Notes: a model not told the origin generated them from the letters alone. 64,000 bases of DNA from Streptomyces sp. WMMC940 (GCF_027460265.1 NZ_JAPZBC010000001.1:6457001-6521000), one strand, 5' to 3'. Shown: positions 19,636-28,360, numbered from the stretch's first letter. Numbers and translations are program-made.

Positions 19636-21108
19636 GTGTTGGACCACGGCGCAGCGCCCACCGTCACCCCCCAGAGGGATCCCGGTGGCCCCGCCCAGGG
19701 CCTCGGCAGCCGTCTGATGCGGCGCAAGCCCGTCGAACAGCTCGTCTCCGAGGGCGGCCAGGGCGAGGGCGGCACGCTCCGCCGCTCGCTCACGATGTGG
19801 CAGCTGACCATGATCAGCATCGGTGCCACCCTCGGCACCGGCATCTTCGTCGTCCTGGGCGAGGCCACCCCGCTCGCCGGCCCGGCCGTCGCGATCTCCT
19901 TCGTGGTCGCCGGCCTGACCGCCCTGTTCTCCGCCCTCTCCTACGCCGAGCTCGCCGGTGCCGTGCCGGTCTCCGGCTCCTCGTACTCGTACTCGTACGC
20001 GACCATGGGCGAGCTGATCGCCTGGGTCTGCGGCTGGTGCCTGGTGCTGGAGTACGGCGTCTCCGTCGCGGCCGTCGCCGTCGGCTGGGGCGAGTACCTG
20101 AACGAACTGCTCGACGGCACGATCGGGGTGACCATCCCGGACGCCGTGTCCGCGCCGATCGGCGAGGGCGGATTCATCAATCTCCCCGCCCTCGTCGTCG
20201 TGCTGCTCGCCATGGTCTTCCTGATGGGCGGCGCCAAGGAGAGCGCCCGCGTCAACACGGCCATGGTCGTCATCAAGATCGTGACGCTGCTGCTCTTCAT
20301 CGGCATCGGCTTCATGGGCATCAAGGCCGGCAACTACACCCCGCTCGCCCCGCTGGGCGTCACCGGCATCAGCGCCGCCGCGGCCACGCTGTTCTTCTCG
20401 TACATCGGCTTCGACGCCGCCTCCACCGCCGGTGAGGAGGCGAAGAACCCGAAGAGGGACCTGCCGCGCGCGATCATGCTGTCGCTGCTGATCGTCACCG
20501 TGCTCTACTGCCTCGTCGCCCTGGTCGCCGTCGGCGCCATGCCGTGGCAGGACTTCGAGGGCACCGAGGCGGCGCTGGCGCAGATCATGAAGGACGTCAC
20601 GGGCCAGAGCTTCTGGGGCGTGGTGCTCGCCGCAGGCGCCGTCGTCGCGATCGCCAGCGTCGTCTTCGCCGTGCTGTACGGCCAGACCCGCATCCTGTTC
20701 GCGATGTCCCGCGACGGCCTGGTGCCCAAGGTCTTCGCCAAGGTCAACGAGAAGACCGGCGCCCCGCGCGCCAACACCGTGATCGTCTCGCTGTTCTGCG
20801 GCGTGCTGGCGGCCTTCATCCCGCTCGGCGAACTGGCCAACGCCACCAGTATCGGTACGCTCTTCGCCTTCGGGCTGGTCAACGTCGCCGTGATCATCCT
20901 GCGCTGGAAGCGCCCCGACATGAATCGCACCTTCAAGGTGATGCTCTTCCCGGTCACCCCGATCCTGGGCTTCGGCTTCTGCGCCTACATGATGCTCAGC
21001 CTTCCCGGCATCACCTGGGTGTGGTTCGGTGGCTGGATGGCCGCCGGGCTCGTGTTCTACTTCCTCTACGGCCTTCGCCGCTCCCGGTTGGCAACAGCAG
21101 AGAAGTGA
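19636..21108 (+). CDS. APC-superfamily amino acid permease (cationic amino acid type)
   Basis: 490 residues with about 12 membrane helices. The N-terminal motif LTMWQLTMISIGATLGTGIFVVLGEATPLAGPAVAISF in short form (GTGIFV) and the FSYIGFDAASTAGEEAKNPKRDLP block are characteristic of the cationic amino acid transporter group. It presumably imports an amino acid by proton symport. Its place before an Lrp regulator, a DavA-like amidase and a DavB-like lysine monooxygenase points to lysine. Start is GTG at 19636 with AAGGAG 8 nt upstream. The AsnC gene begins 10 nt after its stop. Confidence 0.88.
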   Translation: MLDHGAAPTVTPQRDPGGPAQGLGSRLMRRKPVEQLVSEGGQGEGGTLRRSLTMWQLTMISIGATLGTGIFVVLGEATPLAGPAVAISFVVAGLTALFSALSYAELAGAVPVSGSSYSYSYATMGELIAWVCGWCLVLEYGVSVAAVAVGWGEYLNELLDGTIGVTIPDAVSAPIGEGGFINLPALVVVLLAMVFLMGGAKESARVNTAMVVIKIVTLLLFIGIGFMGIKAGNYTPLAPLGVTGISAAAATLFFSYIGFDAASTAGEEAKNPKRDLPRAIMLSLLIVTVLYCLVALVAVGAMPWQDFEGTEAALAQIMKDVTGQSFWGVVLAAGAVVAIASVVFAVLYGQTRILFAMSRDGLVPKVFAKVNEKTGAPRANTVIVSLFCGVLAAFIPLGELANATSIGTLFAFGLVNVAVIILRWKRPDMNRTFKVMLFPVTPILGFGFCAYMMLSLPGITWVWFGGWMAAGLVFYFLYGLRRSRLATAEK

Positions 21109-21118
21109 TCCACCCCCC

Positions 21119-21574
21119 GTGCGACTGAACGATCTCGACGAACGCATCGTCCACGCCCTCGCCGAGGACGCCCGCCGTTCCTACGCCGACATCGGTTCGC
21201 TCGTCGGCCTGTCCGCGCCCGCCGTGAAGCGGCGCGTGGACAGGCTCCGGGCGGAGGGAGTCATCACCGGCTTCACGGTCCGTGTCGACCCGGCCGCGAT
21301 GGGCTGGGAGACCGAGGGCTTCATCGAGATCCACGCACGCAGCAACACCTCGCCCGAGACCATCAAGCGCGGCCTCGAGCGGTACCCGGAAGTCGCGTCC
21401 GCCTCCACCGTCACCGGTGAGGCGGACGCGATCGTCCAGGTCTTCGCCTCCGACATGCGCCACTTCGAGCGCGTCCTGGAGCGGATCGCCGGCGAACCGT
21501 TCGTCGAGCGGACCAAGTCGGTGCTCGTGCTGTCCCCCCTGCTCAGGCGGTTCTCCTCGGGGGCCCCCGCCTGA
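21119..21574 (+). CDS. Lrp/AsnC-family regulator of the lysine island
   Basis: 151 residues. N-terminal HTH (LNDLDERIVHALAEDARRSYADIGSLVGLSAPAVKRRVDRL region, residues 2-45) and a RAM/AsnC ligand-binding domain (GFIEIHARSNTSPETIKRGLERYPEVASASTVTGEADAIVQV region). Start is GTG at 21119. No Shine-Dalgarno is visible, and the gene starts 10 nt after the permease stop, so translation is probably coupled. Likely lysine-responsive because its neighbours transport and oxidise lysine. CGCAA half-sites occur in both promoter regions that flank it. Confidence 0.88.
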   Translation: MRLNDLDERIVHALAEDARRSYADIGSLVGLSAPAVKRRVDRLRAEGVITGFTVRVDPAAMGWETEGFIEIHARSNTSPETIKRGLERYPEVASASTVTGEADAIVQVFASDMRHFERVLERIAGEPFVERTKSVLVLSPLLRRFSSGAPA

Positions 21575-21697
21575 GTCCGCGGCGGCCCCGGCCCACGGCG
21601 GGAGGCGCGGTCCCACCGGCGCACGCGCTCCGGTCCGGTCCCACCCGGAGCCTTCGGGGGCCGTCGAAACAGCCGTAAGGCGCGCCGACGCCCGAGG

Positions 21698-21757
21698 CGC
21701 AACGAATCACCGGCCCTCGCCGGATCCACGCAACGGATCGACACGCGGAACGCAACG
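21698..21757 (+). promoter_or_regulatory. Triple CGCAACG direct repeat upstream of davA
   Basis: CGCAACG occurs at 21698-21704, 21729-21735 and 21751-21757, spaced 31 and 22 bp (about three and two helical turns). Flanking bases (AATC, GATC, GTCT) are also similar and match the copy at 19438 upstream of the permease. Confidence 0.5.
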
Positions 21758-21842
21758 GTCTCGCCTTGTCCCGGCGGTTGGCCGGAACGTACCGTTTTTG
21801 ACGTCTCCCCGACACCCTCCCCACTCCTTCCGAGGTAGGTCC

Positions 21843-22655
21843 ATGCCGCCGCTGCGCACCGCCCTGCTCCAGAGCTCCGGGACCCCCGGCGACATCGCGA
21901 AGAACCTCGAGATCCTCGACAGCCACGCGGCCCGCGCGGCCGCCGCCGGGGCCGGCCTCCTCGTCGCCCCGGAGATGTTCCTCACCGGCTACGCGATCGG
22001 CGCCGACGTGCACCGCCTCGCCGAGACGGCCGACGGCGCCTCCGCCGCGGCCGTCGCCGCGACCGCCGCCCGCCACGGCATCGGCGTCGTCTACGGCTAC
22101 CCGGAGCGCGGCACCGGGCACGAGGCGGAGACGGTGTACAACGCGACGCAGCTGATCGGCCCCGACGGCGCCCGCCTCGCGAACTACCGCAAGACCCATC
22201 TCTTCGGATGCTTCGAGAAGGAGTGGTTCACGCCCGGCGACGAGACGGTCGTCCAGGCCGAGCTCGGCGGCCTCCGCGTCGGCCTGCTGATCTGCTACGA
22301 CGTCGAGTTCCCGGAGAACGTGCGGGCCCACGCCCTGGCGGGCACGGACCTGCTGGTGGTGCCGACGGCGCTGATGAACCCCTTCCGGTTCGTCGCCGAG
22401 AAGCTCCTCCCGGTCCGCGCCTTCGAGAGCCAGATGTACGTGGCGTACGCCAACCGCACCGGCCCCGAGGGCGACTTCGACTTCGCCGGACTGAGCTGCC
22501 TCGCCGGCCCCGACGGCATCGCCCGGGCCCGCGCCGGCCTCGGAGAGGACCTGGTGATCGGCGACGCCGACCCGGCCCTGCTGGCCGCCTCCCGCGCCGA
22601 CAACCCGTATCTGCGCGACCGCCGGCCCGGCCTGTACGGGCCGCTCGCCCGCTGA
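21843..22655 (+). CDS. davA: Nitrilase-superfamily amidase, DavA-like (5-aminovaleramidase)
   Basis: 270 residues. The Glu-Lys-Cys triad of carbon-nitrogen hydrolases is present: Glu in APEMFLTGY (about residue 44), Lys in NYRKTHLFG (about 119) and Cys in LLICYDVEFPEN (about 153). The strings PEMFLTGY, YGYPERG, YRKTHLFG and LLICYD(V/I)EFPEN agree with Pseudomonas putida DavA as I remember it. The enzyme would hydrolyse 5-aminovaleramide to 5-aminovalerate and ammonia. Strong GAGGTAGG lies before the ATG at 21843. It is followed after 40 nt by the DavB-like oxygenase, the preceding step. Confidence 0.83.
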   Translation: MPPLRTALLQSSGTPGDIAKNLEILDSHAARAAAAGAGLLVAPEMFLTGYAIGADVHRLAETADGASAAAVAATAARHGIGVVYGYPERGTGHEAETVYNATQLIGPDGARLANYRKTHLFGCFEKEWFTPGDETVVQAELGGLRVGLLICYDVEFPENVRAHALAGTDLLVVPTALMNPFRFVAEKLLPVRAFESQMYVAYANRTGPEGDFDFAGLSCLAGPDGIARARAGLGEDLVIGDADPALLAASRADNPYLRDRRPGLYGPLAR

Positions 22656-22695
22656 GACATCCCGCCCCGCCCCGTCACACCAGGAGCAACACCCC

Positions 22696-24390
22696 ATGAC
22701 GTCCACGGTGCCCACCGCCGTCCCGCACACCGACGCGCAGCCGCCCATCACCATGTTCGGGCCGGACTTCCCCTACGCCTACGACGACTTCCTCGCCAAC
22801 CCGGCGGGCCTGGGCCAGATACCCGCGACCGAGCACGGCACCGAGATCGCGGTCATCGGGGGCGGTCTCTCCGGCATCGTCGCCGCGTACGAGCTGATGA
22901 AGATGGGCCTCAAGCCGGTCGTCTACGAGGCGGACCAGATCGGCGGCCGGCTGCGCACGGTGGGCTTCGACGGCTGCGACCCGTCGCTCACCGCCGAGAT
23001 GGGCGCCATGCGCTTCCCGCCGTCCTCGACGGCGCTGCAGCACTACATCGACCTGGTGGGGCTGGAGACCCGGGCCTTCCCCAACCCGCTCGCCGAAGCC
23101 ACCCCCTCCACCGTCGTCGACCTCAAGGGCGAGTCGCACTACGCGGAGACCATCGACGACCTGCCGCAGGTGTACCGCGACGTCGCGCAGGCGTGGAACG
23201 CCTGCCTGGAGGAGGGCGCGGACTTCTCCGACATGAACCGCGCCATGCGCGAGCGCGACGTCCCGCGGATCCGCGAGATCTGGGCGAAGCTCGTCGAGAA
23301 GCTCGACAACCAGACCTTCTACGGCTTCCTCTGCGACTCCGAGGCCTTCAGGTCCTTCCGGCACCGCGAGATCTTCGGCCAGGTCGGCTTCGGCACCGGC
23401 GGCTGGGACACCGACTTCCCCAACTCCATCCTGGAGATCCTCCGCGTCGTCTACACCGAGGCGGACGACCACCACCGCGGCATCGTCGGCGGCTCCCAGC
23501 AGCTGCCGCTGCGGCTCTGGGAGCGCGCGCCGGAGAAGATCACGCATTGGGCGTACGGCACCTCGCTCGCCACACTGCACGTGGACGGGGCGCCCCGGCC
23601 CGCCGTGACCCGGCTGCACCGCACCGCGGGCAACCGCATCACCGTCACGGACGCCTCCGGCGACATCCGTACCTACCAGGCGGCGATCTTCACCGCGCAG
23701 TCCTGGATGCTGCTCTCCAAGATCGCCTGCGACGACTCGCTGTTCCCCATCGACCACTGGACGGCGATGGAGCGCACGCACTACATGGAGTCGTCCAAGC
23801 TCTTCGTCCCGGTGGACCGGCCGTTCTGGCTGGACAAGGACGAGCAGACCGGCCGTGACGTCATGTCGATGACGCTCACCGACCGGATGACGCGCGGCAC
23901 CTACCTGCTGGACGACGGCCCGGACAAGCCCGCCGTCATCTGCCTCTCGTACACGTGGTGCGACGACAGCCTCAAGTGGCTGCCGCTGTCCGCGAACGAG
24001 CGCATGGAGGTCATGCTCAAGTCGCTCGGCGAGATCTACCCGAAGGTCGACATCCGCAAGCACATCATCGGCAACCCGGTGACCGTGTCCTGGGAGAACG
24101 AGCCCTATTTCATGGGCGCGTTCAAGGCCAACCTGCCGGGCCACTACCGCTACCAGCGGCGGCTGTTCACCCACTTCATGCAGGACCGGCTGCCCGACGA
24201 CAAGCGCGGCATCTTCCTCGCCGGCGACGACATCTCGTGGACGGCCGGCTGGGCCGAGGGCGCGGTGCAGACGGCGCTCAACGCCGTGTGGGGCGTGATG
24301 CACCACCTCGGCGGCGCCACCGACGCCACCAACCCGGGCCCGGGCGATGTCTTCGACGAGATCGCCCCGGTGGAACTCCCCGAGGACTGA
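22696..24390 (+). CDS. davB: FAD-dependent lysine 2-monooxygenase, DavB-like
   Basis: 564 residues of the flavin amine oxidase family. The FAD site is IAVIGGGLSGIVAAYELMKMG (residues about 51-70) in short form, with GGRLR and EMGAMRFP downstream, and the C-terminal GDDISWTAGWAEGAVQTALNAVWG. From memory it matches Pseudomonas DavB along its length: TMFGPDFPYAYDDFL, GQVGFGTGGWDTDFPNS, MTLTDRMTRGTYL, HIIGNPVTVSWE and NPGPGDVFDEI. DavB converts L-lysine and O2 to 5-aminovaleramide, CO2 and water. The adjacent DavA-like amidase supplies the next step. A related amino acid 2-monooxygenase with another substrate remains possible. RBS AGGAG is 8 nt before the ATG. Confidence 0.85.
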   Translation: MTSTVPTAVPHTDAQPPITMFGPDFPYAYDDFLANPAGLGQIPATEHGTEIAVIGGGLSGIVAAYELMKMGLKPVVYEADQIGGRLRTVGFDGCDPSLTAEMGAMRFPPSSTALQHYIDLVGLETRAFPNPLAEATPSTVVDLKGESHYAETIDDLPQVYRDVAQAWNACLEEGADFSDMNRAMRERDVPRIREIWAKLVEKLDNQTFYGFLCDSEAFRSFRHREIFGQVGFGTGGWDTDFPNSILEILRVVYTEADDHHRGIVGGSQQLPLRLWERAPEKITHWAYGTSLATLHVDGAPRPAVTRLHRTAGNRITVTDASGDIRTYQAAIFTAQSWMLLSKIACDDSLFPIDHWTAMERTHYMESSKLFVPVDRPFWLDKDEQTGRDVMSMTLTDRMTRGTYLLDDGPDKPAVICLSYTWCDDSLKWLPLSANERMEVMLKSLGEIYPKVDIRKHIIGNPVTVSWENEPYFMGAFKANLPGHYRYQRRLFTHFMQDRLPDDKRGIFLAGDDISWTAGWAEGAVQTALNAVWGVMHHLGGATDATNPGPGDVFDEIAPVELPED

Positions 24391-24480
24391 CGCCCCTCCC
24401 GGGACCCGCACGCCGCGGGTCCCCGCCGAACGAACCCCCGCCGCCGACCGCGATCCGGCCGGCCCCGGGAGGTCGCCCCA

Positions 24481-24515
24481 GCCGCCGCCGGCCGGACACC
24501 CCGGCCGGCGGCGGC
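24481..24515. terminator. Bidirectional terminator between davB and the DUF5995 gene
   Basis: Perfect 15-bp inverted repeat GCCGCCGCCGGCCGG (24481-24495) and CCGGCCGGCGGCGGC (24501-24515), loop of 5 nt, between convergent genes. Confidence 0.75.
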
Positions 24516-24595
24516 CCCGTGTGCGCGCCGGGCCCGGCGCGGCAGGTCCCGTGCGGGCCGCCCGTGCCCGGGCCCCCTCGGCCGGGGCCGCGCGG

Positions 24596-25300
24596 TCAGC
24601 GGAGCGGGGTGAGGAGGCAGCGCCCGACCAGGCCGACCCCGGCGTCCAGCCGTTCGGTGAACTCCTCGGCCAGAGAGGGCAGTTCCCGCAGTCCCCACAG
24701 CAGGCGCGCCGCGGTCCAGGCGCCGTCACGGGCCCGCTCCAGACTCCAGGCGCCGAGGAGATGGGTGAGGGGATCGGCGATCTCCAGCAGATCGGGCCCG
24801 GGCATCAGATCCTCGCGGATGCGTTCCTCCAGCATCGTGAGGATGTCGCCCACGCGGTCGAAGTCGGCTTCGAGGTCGGGCGGTCGGCAGTCGAGCGTAC
24901 GGCAGGTGTCCACCACGGCCAGCGCGAGGTCGTGTCCGATGTGCGCATTGATCCCGGCCAGCGCGAACTGCAGCGGGCGTACGCCGGGATGACGCCGGAA
25001 CTGGAACAGCGGGCGCCAGCAGGCCGGCGCCCGGCCGCCCGCGGCGACCGTGTCCGCGGCCGACAGATAGCGCTCGGCGAAGAGGACCTGCAGGGTGACG
25101 GCGGACTCGCGGTCGGGGAACCCGCCGTTGTCGATGCACCGGGCGAGTCGTTCCGTGACGGTCAGGTAGACGCGGTTGAAGACCGCGATCCCGTCGTCCG
25201 CGGGCCAGTCGGAGCGGAACGCGCGCATCCGGTCCAGCACCGTGCCGACCGGGGCACGGCGCGCTCCGCCGCCGGCCGAGTACTGTGCGATCTTCGCCAT
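24596..25300 (-). CDS. DUF5995-family protein
   Basis: 234 residues, all-helical, soluble. The pattern VLDRMRAFRSDWPADDGIAVFNRVYLTVTERL, FPDRESAVTLQVLFAERYL, FALAGINAHIGHDLALAVVDTC and DFDRVGDILTMLEERI (quoted piecewise) is the one I associate with DUF5995. The INAHIGHDL His-rich helix is its most conserved feature and may bind a metal or ligand. Function is unknown. The ATG at 25300 begins the conserved part; the frame runs further upstream without family support. It is divergent from the GH6 gene with 107 bp between. Confidence 0.75.
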   Translation of the reverse strand: MAKIAQYSAGGGARRAPVGTVLDRMRAFRSDWPADDGIAVFNRVYLTVTERLARCIDNGGFPDRESAVTLQVLFAERYLSAADTVAAGGRAPACWRPLFQFRRHPGVRPLQFALAGINAHIGHDLALAVVDTCRTLDCRPPDLEADFDRVGDILTMLEERIREDLMPGPDLLEIADPLTHLLGAWSLERARDGAWTAARLLWGLRELPSLAEEFTERLDAGVGLVGRCLLTPLR

Positions 25301-25407
25301 GGGGGCAGCGTCCCAGCCATGGGCTCGGACACGCGCCGCCCGGCCGCAGGCGTCCCCGGAACGGGGGAACGCCACGGCCGCGGCGGCCTGGGGAGGGAGC
25401 ACAGCAC

Positions 25408-26601
25408 ATGTCAGGCGTACGCAATCGGCGCCGGGCGGAACGGCAGGACCGGCGCCTCGCGGCCGGCCGGGGCGTCATGGCCGCGGCGGCCTCCGCGGTG
25501 GTGGCCCTGGGCACCGTCGCCGGGCTGGTGTCCACCGCGGGACGGGGCGGCGAGGACGGCACGGCACGGCCCGAGGTGAGGAGTTCGCCCGTGACCGTCC
25601 CGCTGCCCGCACGCCCGAGCCGCACGCCGTCCGCGCCCGAGCAGTCCCCCGCGCCCTCGCCGTCACCCGCGGCCCCGGCCGTGTCCGCCACCCCGTCCCC
25701 GAAGAGCCGCCCGACCGGCGGCCCCCGAACGCCCGCGGCGGCCGGGCGGCTCTACCGCCATCCGCAGTCCCAGGTCCTGGACTGGGTGCGGGAACACCGT
25801 GACGATCCCCGCAGGCCGCTGATCGAGTCGCGCATCGCCGCGCACCCCGCCGCGGTCTGGTTCCCCGAGTACGACCCCGGCCGGATCGCGGGCCGGGTGC
25901 GGGCGGTGACCTCGGGTGCCGCCGCCTCGGGCCGCGTGCCGGTGCTGGTGCCGTACGCGATCCCGGACCGGGACTGCGGCGGCGCGTCCCGGGGCGGCGC
26001 GCCCGATCTCGCCGCGTACGACGCCTGGATACGGCAGTTCGCCGCCGGCCTCGGCGACGGTCCGGTCATCGTCGTCCTCGAACCCGACTCCATCGCCCTC
26101 GCCGACTGCCTCGCGGATGACCGGCGGGCGGCCCGCTACGGCTCGCTCGCCCGCGCGGCGCGCACCCTGAAGGCCGCCAACCCCCGGGCGAGGGTCTACT
26201 TCGACGCAGGCCACTCCGGCTGGCACCCGGTCGCGAAACAGGCCGCCGAGCTGCGCGCCGCGGGCGCCGCCACCAGCGGCGACGGCATCTTCACCAACGT
26301 CTCCAACTTCCACGGCACCGCCGAGGAGGCGCGGTACGCACGCCGGGTACTGGACGCCCTCGGCGGGCCCCCGGGCCTGGGCGCCGTCATCGACACCAGC
26401 CGCAACGGCAACGGCGCGCCGCGACGGGGCGCCTGGTGCGATCCCGCCGGCCGCGCCCTCGGCAGGGCCCCGACCACCGGGACCGGCGAGGCCCGGATCG
26501 ACGCCTACCTGTGGGTGAAGCTGCCCGGGGAGTCGGACGGGTGCAGGGGCGCGGCGGGCACCTTCACCCCGGACTACGCCTACGACCTGGCGACCGGCTG
26601 A
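25408..26601 (+). CDS. Secreted glycoside hydrolase family 6 protein
   Basis: 397 residues. An Arg-rich N-terminus followed by a hydrophobic segment (about residues 18-42) is a signal or membrane anchor. A Pro/Ser/Thr linker (about 50-105) precedes the catalytic domain. GH6 features: VWFPEYDPGRIAGRV, VLVPYAIPDRDCGGAS (the Asp of the YxIPxRDC block), VIVVLEPDSIAL (the catalytic acid Asp), ARVYFDAGHSGWH, TNVSNFHGT, IDTSRNGNG and DAYLWVKLPGESDG. These enzymes cut beta-1,4-glucans (endoglucanase or cellobiohydrolase). No carbohydrate-binding module is attached. ATG 25408 follows GGAGGGAGC. Confidence 0.9.
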   Translation: MSGVRNRRRAERQDRRLAAGRGVMAAAASAVVALGTVAGLVSTAGRGGEDGTARPEVRSSPVTVPLPARPSRTPSAPEQSPAPSPSPAAPAVSATPSPKSRPTGGPRTPAAAGRLYRHPQSQVLDWVREHRDDPRRPLIESRIAAHPAAVWFPEYDPGRIAGRVRAVTSGAAASGRVPVLVPYAIPDRDCGGASRGGAPDLAAYDAWIRQFAAGLGDGPVIVVLEPDSIALADCLADDRRAARYGSLARAARTLKAANPRARVYFDAGHSGWHPVAKQAAELRAAGAATSGDGIFTNVSNFHGTAEEARYARRVLDALGGPPGLGAVIDTSRNGNGAPRRGAWCDPAGRALGRAPTTGTGEARIDAYLWVKLPGESDGCRGAAGTFTPDYAYDLATG

Positions 26602-26610
26602 CCGCCGCCG

Positions 26611-26990
26611 TCACCCTCGACGTACGTGGACGTGCCCGCGTCCAGCAGCGGCTCCCGCGTCTTCGTGCGGGCGGGGGGCGAGGGTGCGCAGCACGTGGTG
26701 GCCGGTGATGACGACGGTGCCGAGGGCGATGCCGCCGAGTTCGAAGTTCTCGGTGAACTTCGGGGTCCAGCCCCCTCGGCACCGGCGCCACGAACGACGC
26801 GCCGAACATGGGCACGACGTGCTGGGCGCCGAGCCCTGTCGTGCGGGGCCGCGAAAGGCGTTCCTCGGGCCGTACGACTTCTCCCGGAGCGGGGGTTCGT
26901 CCGTCGCGAGGTGCAGGCTCCGGCGCACGCCGAGGTTCGGACGGGCCTCACTTCCGAGGGGGCGGTGATCAGCGCCCATGGCACAAGGAA
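26611..26990 (-). pseudogene. Relic of a uracil/xanthine permease
   Basis: On the minus strand three frames must be joined to read an NCS2-type permease. First LGVRRSLHLATDEPPLRE, then VRPEERLSRPRTTGLGAQHVV and MFGASFVAPV (around 26870-26780), which is the conserved N-terminus. Directly after LDP comes TPKFTENFELGGIALGTVV (around 26765-26680), which looks like the C-terminus, then TREPLLDAGTSTY in a third frame. Some 400 internal codons are missing. At least two frameshifts plus an internal deletion make it non-functional. The resemblance is from memory of Streptomyces UraA-type permeases. Confidence 0.65.
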
Positions 26991-27060
26991 CGTGATGCTC
27001 CGCTTCTGTCGCCGGGTCGGCGGGAAGTGCGTCCCACCGCCCCGCGGCGCAACCCCCGCG

Positions 27061-28299
27061 CTACGCCCGGAGATCCGGTGCCGGCACCGGAGCGGGGACC
27101 TGAGTGCCGGATGCCCCGGGCGCGGCCGGCGCCGGCCGCCGGCCGCTGCCCCGTAGCACTCCCGCCCCCAGCACGAGCCCGAACGCGAGCACCGTCACCA
27201 GCCCGAACGACACGACCAGTGAGGTCAGATCGGCGATCCCGCCGATCGCCGAGGGGGCGATCAGGCCGGACGTGTACGTGATCGTCGCCACCCCCGCGAT
27301 CGACTGGCCGGCGTTCGTCCCGGTGCGCCCCGCCGCCGCGAACGCCAGCGGCACCACCACGGCGATACCGAGCCCGATGCAGCCGAACCCCGCCATCGCG
27401 GCCGCCGGATGGGGCGCCAGGACCACCAGCACGCCTCCGGCCGTCGCCAGCACCCCGCCGACACGGACCGTGCGGACCGGGCCGAACCGGTCCACGACCC
27501 GGTCGCCGGCCAGCCGTGCCACCGCCATGGTCAGCGCGAACGCCGTCGTGGACGCGGCGGCGAGCCCGGCCGAGGTGCCCAGCACGTCCCGCAGGTACAC
27601 CGCCGACCAGTCCAGGCTCGCACCCTCGGCGAACACCCCGCAGAACCCGATCGCGCCGATGACCACCGCGGACTTCGGCGGCAGCGCGAACCGCGGGGGC
27701 GGCTCCTCGTCCGCGGATCCCCGCAGGTCGAGCACTCCCCGGCAGGCCAGCAGCCCGACGGCCGTCAGGGCGGCGGACGCGAGCACATGGTGGAGCCGTG
27801 CGTCGCTGCCGAGGTGCGCGGCGACCGTGCCCGCGGCGGAGCCGAGGAGCGCGCCGACGCTCCACATGCCGTGCAGCCCGGACATGACCGAGCGGTCGAG
27901 ACGGTTCTCGACCTCGACCCCGAGGGCGTTCATGGCGACGTCGGACATCCCCGCGGTGGCGCCGTACACGAACAGCGTGGCGCACAGGGCGTACACGTCG
28001 GGGGACACTGCCGGGAGGGTCAGGGACAGCGTCCAGAGCGCGAGCAGCCCGCGCAGCGCGGTGCGAGCCCCGAAGCGATGGCTGACGGCGCCCACGAGGG
28101 GCATGGCGAGGGACGCGCCGATGGCGGGGAAGGCGAGTGCGAGACCCAGTTGTCCCGCGCTGACGCCCGCGTGGTCCTGGACCCACGGGATGCGGGTGGC
28201 GAAGCTGCCCGTCACGGCACCGTGCACGCAGAACACGGCGGCCACGGCGTGGCGCGCCCTGGTCAGCCGTCGCTTGTCGTAGGCCACCTCTGTCGGCAT
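27061..28299 (-). CDS. MFS transporter divergent from a ROK regulator
   Basis: 412 residues, about 12 transmembrane segments. It carries MFS-like loops (VSHRFGARTALRGLL between TM2 and TM3; VVDRFGPVRTVRVGGV in the second half). FATRIPWVQDHAGVSAGQLGLALAFPAIG is typical of the sugar-efflux/fucose-permease-like MFS group. The substrate is unknown; its partner ROK regulator suggests a sugar or derivative. ATG 28299 has GGGGAGG about 9 nt upstream. It probably shares the palindromic operator at 28340-28360. Confidence 0.85.
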   Translation of the reverse strand: MPTEVAYDKRRLTRARHAVAAVFCVHGAVTGSFATRIPWVQDHAGVSAGQLGLALAFPAIGASLAMPLVGAVSHRFGARTALRGLLALWTLSLTLPAVSPDVYALCATLFVYGATAGMSDVAMNALGVEVENRLDRSVMSGLHGMWSVGALLGSAAGTVAAHLGSDARLHHVLASAALTAVGLLACRGVLDLRGSADEEPPPRFALPPKSAVVIGAIGFCGVFAEGASLDWSAVYLRDVLGTSAGLAAASTTAFALTMAVARLAGDRVVDRFGPVRTVRVGGVLATAGGVLVVLAPHPAAAMAGFGCIGLGIAVVVPLAFAAAGRTGTNAGQSIAGVATITYTSGLIAPSAIGGIADLTSLVVSFGLVTVLAFGLVLGAGVLRGSGRRPAPAAPGASGTQVPAPVPAPDLRA

Positions 28300-28339
28300 C
28301 GGCGCCGTCCTCCCCGGGGATCGTGGTCTGCGCGTAAAC

Positions 28340-28360
28340 TATCAGGAACCCTGCCTGATA
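28340..28360. promoter_or_regulatory. Palindromic operator between the MFS and ROK genes
   Basis: TATCAGG (28340-28346), 7 nt, CCTGATA (28354-28360): a perfect 7-bp dyad, 41 bp from the MFS start and 40 bp from the ROK start, so nearly centred in the 101-bp divergent gap. An outer dyad CTGCCT (28351) and AGGCAG (28375) overlaps it. Confidence 0.65.
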
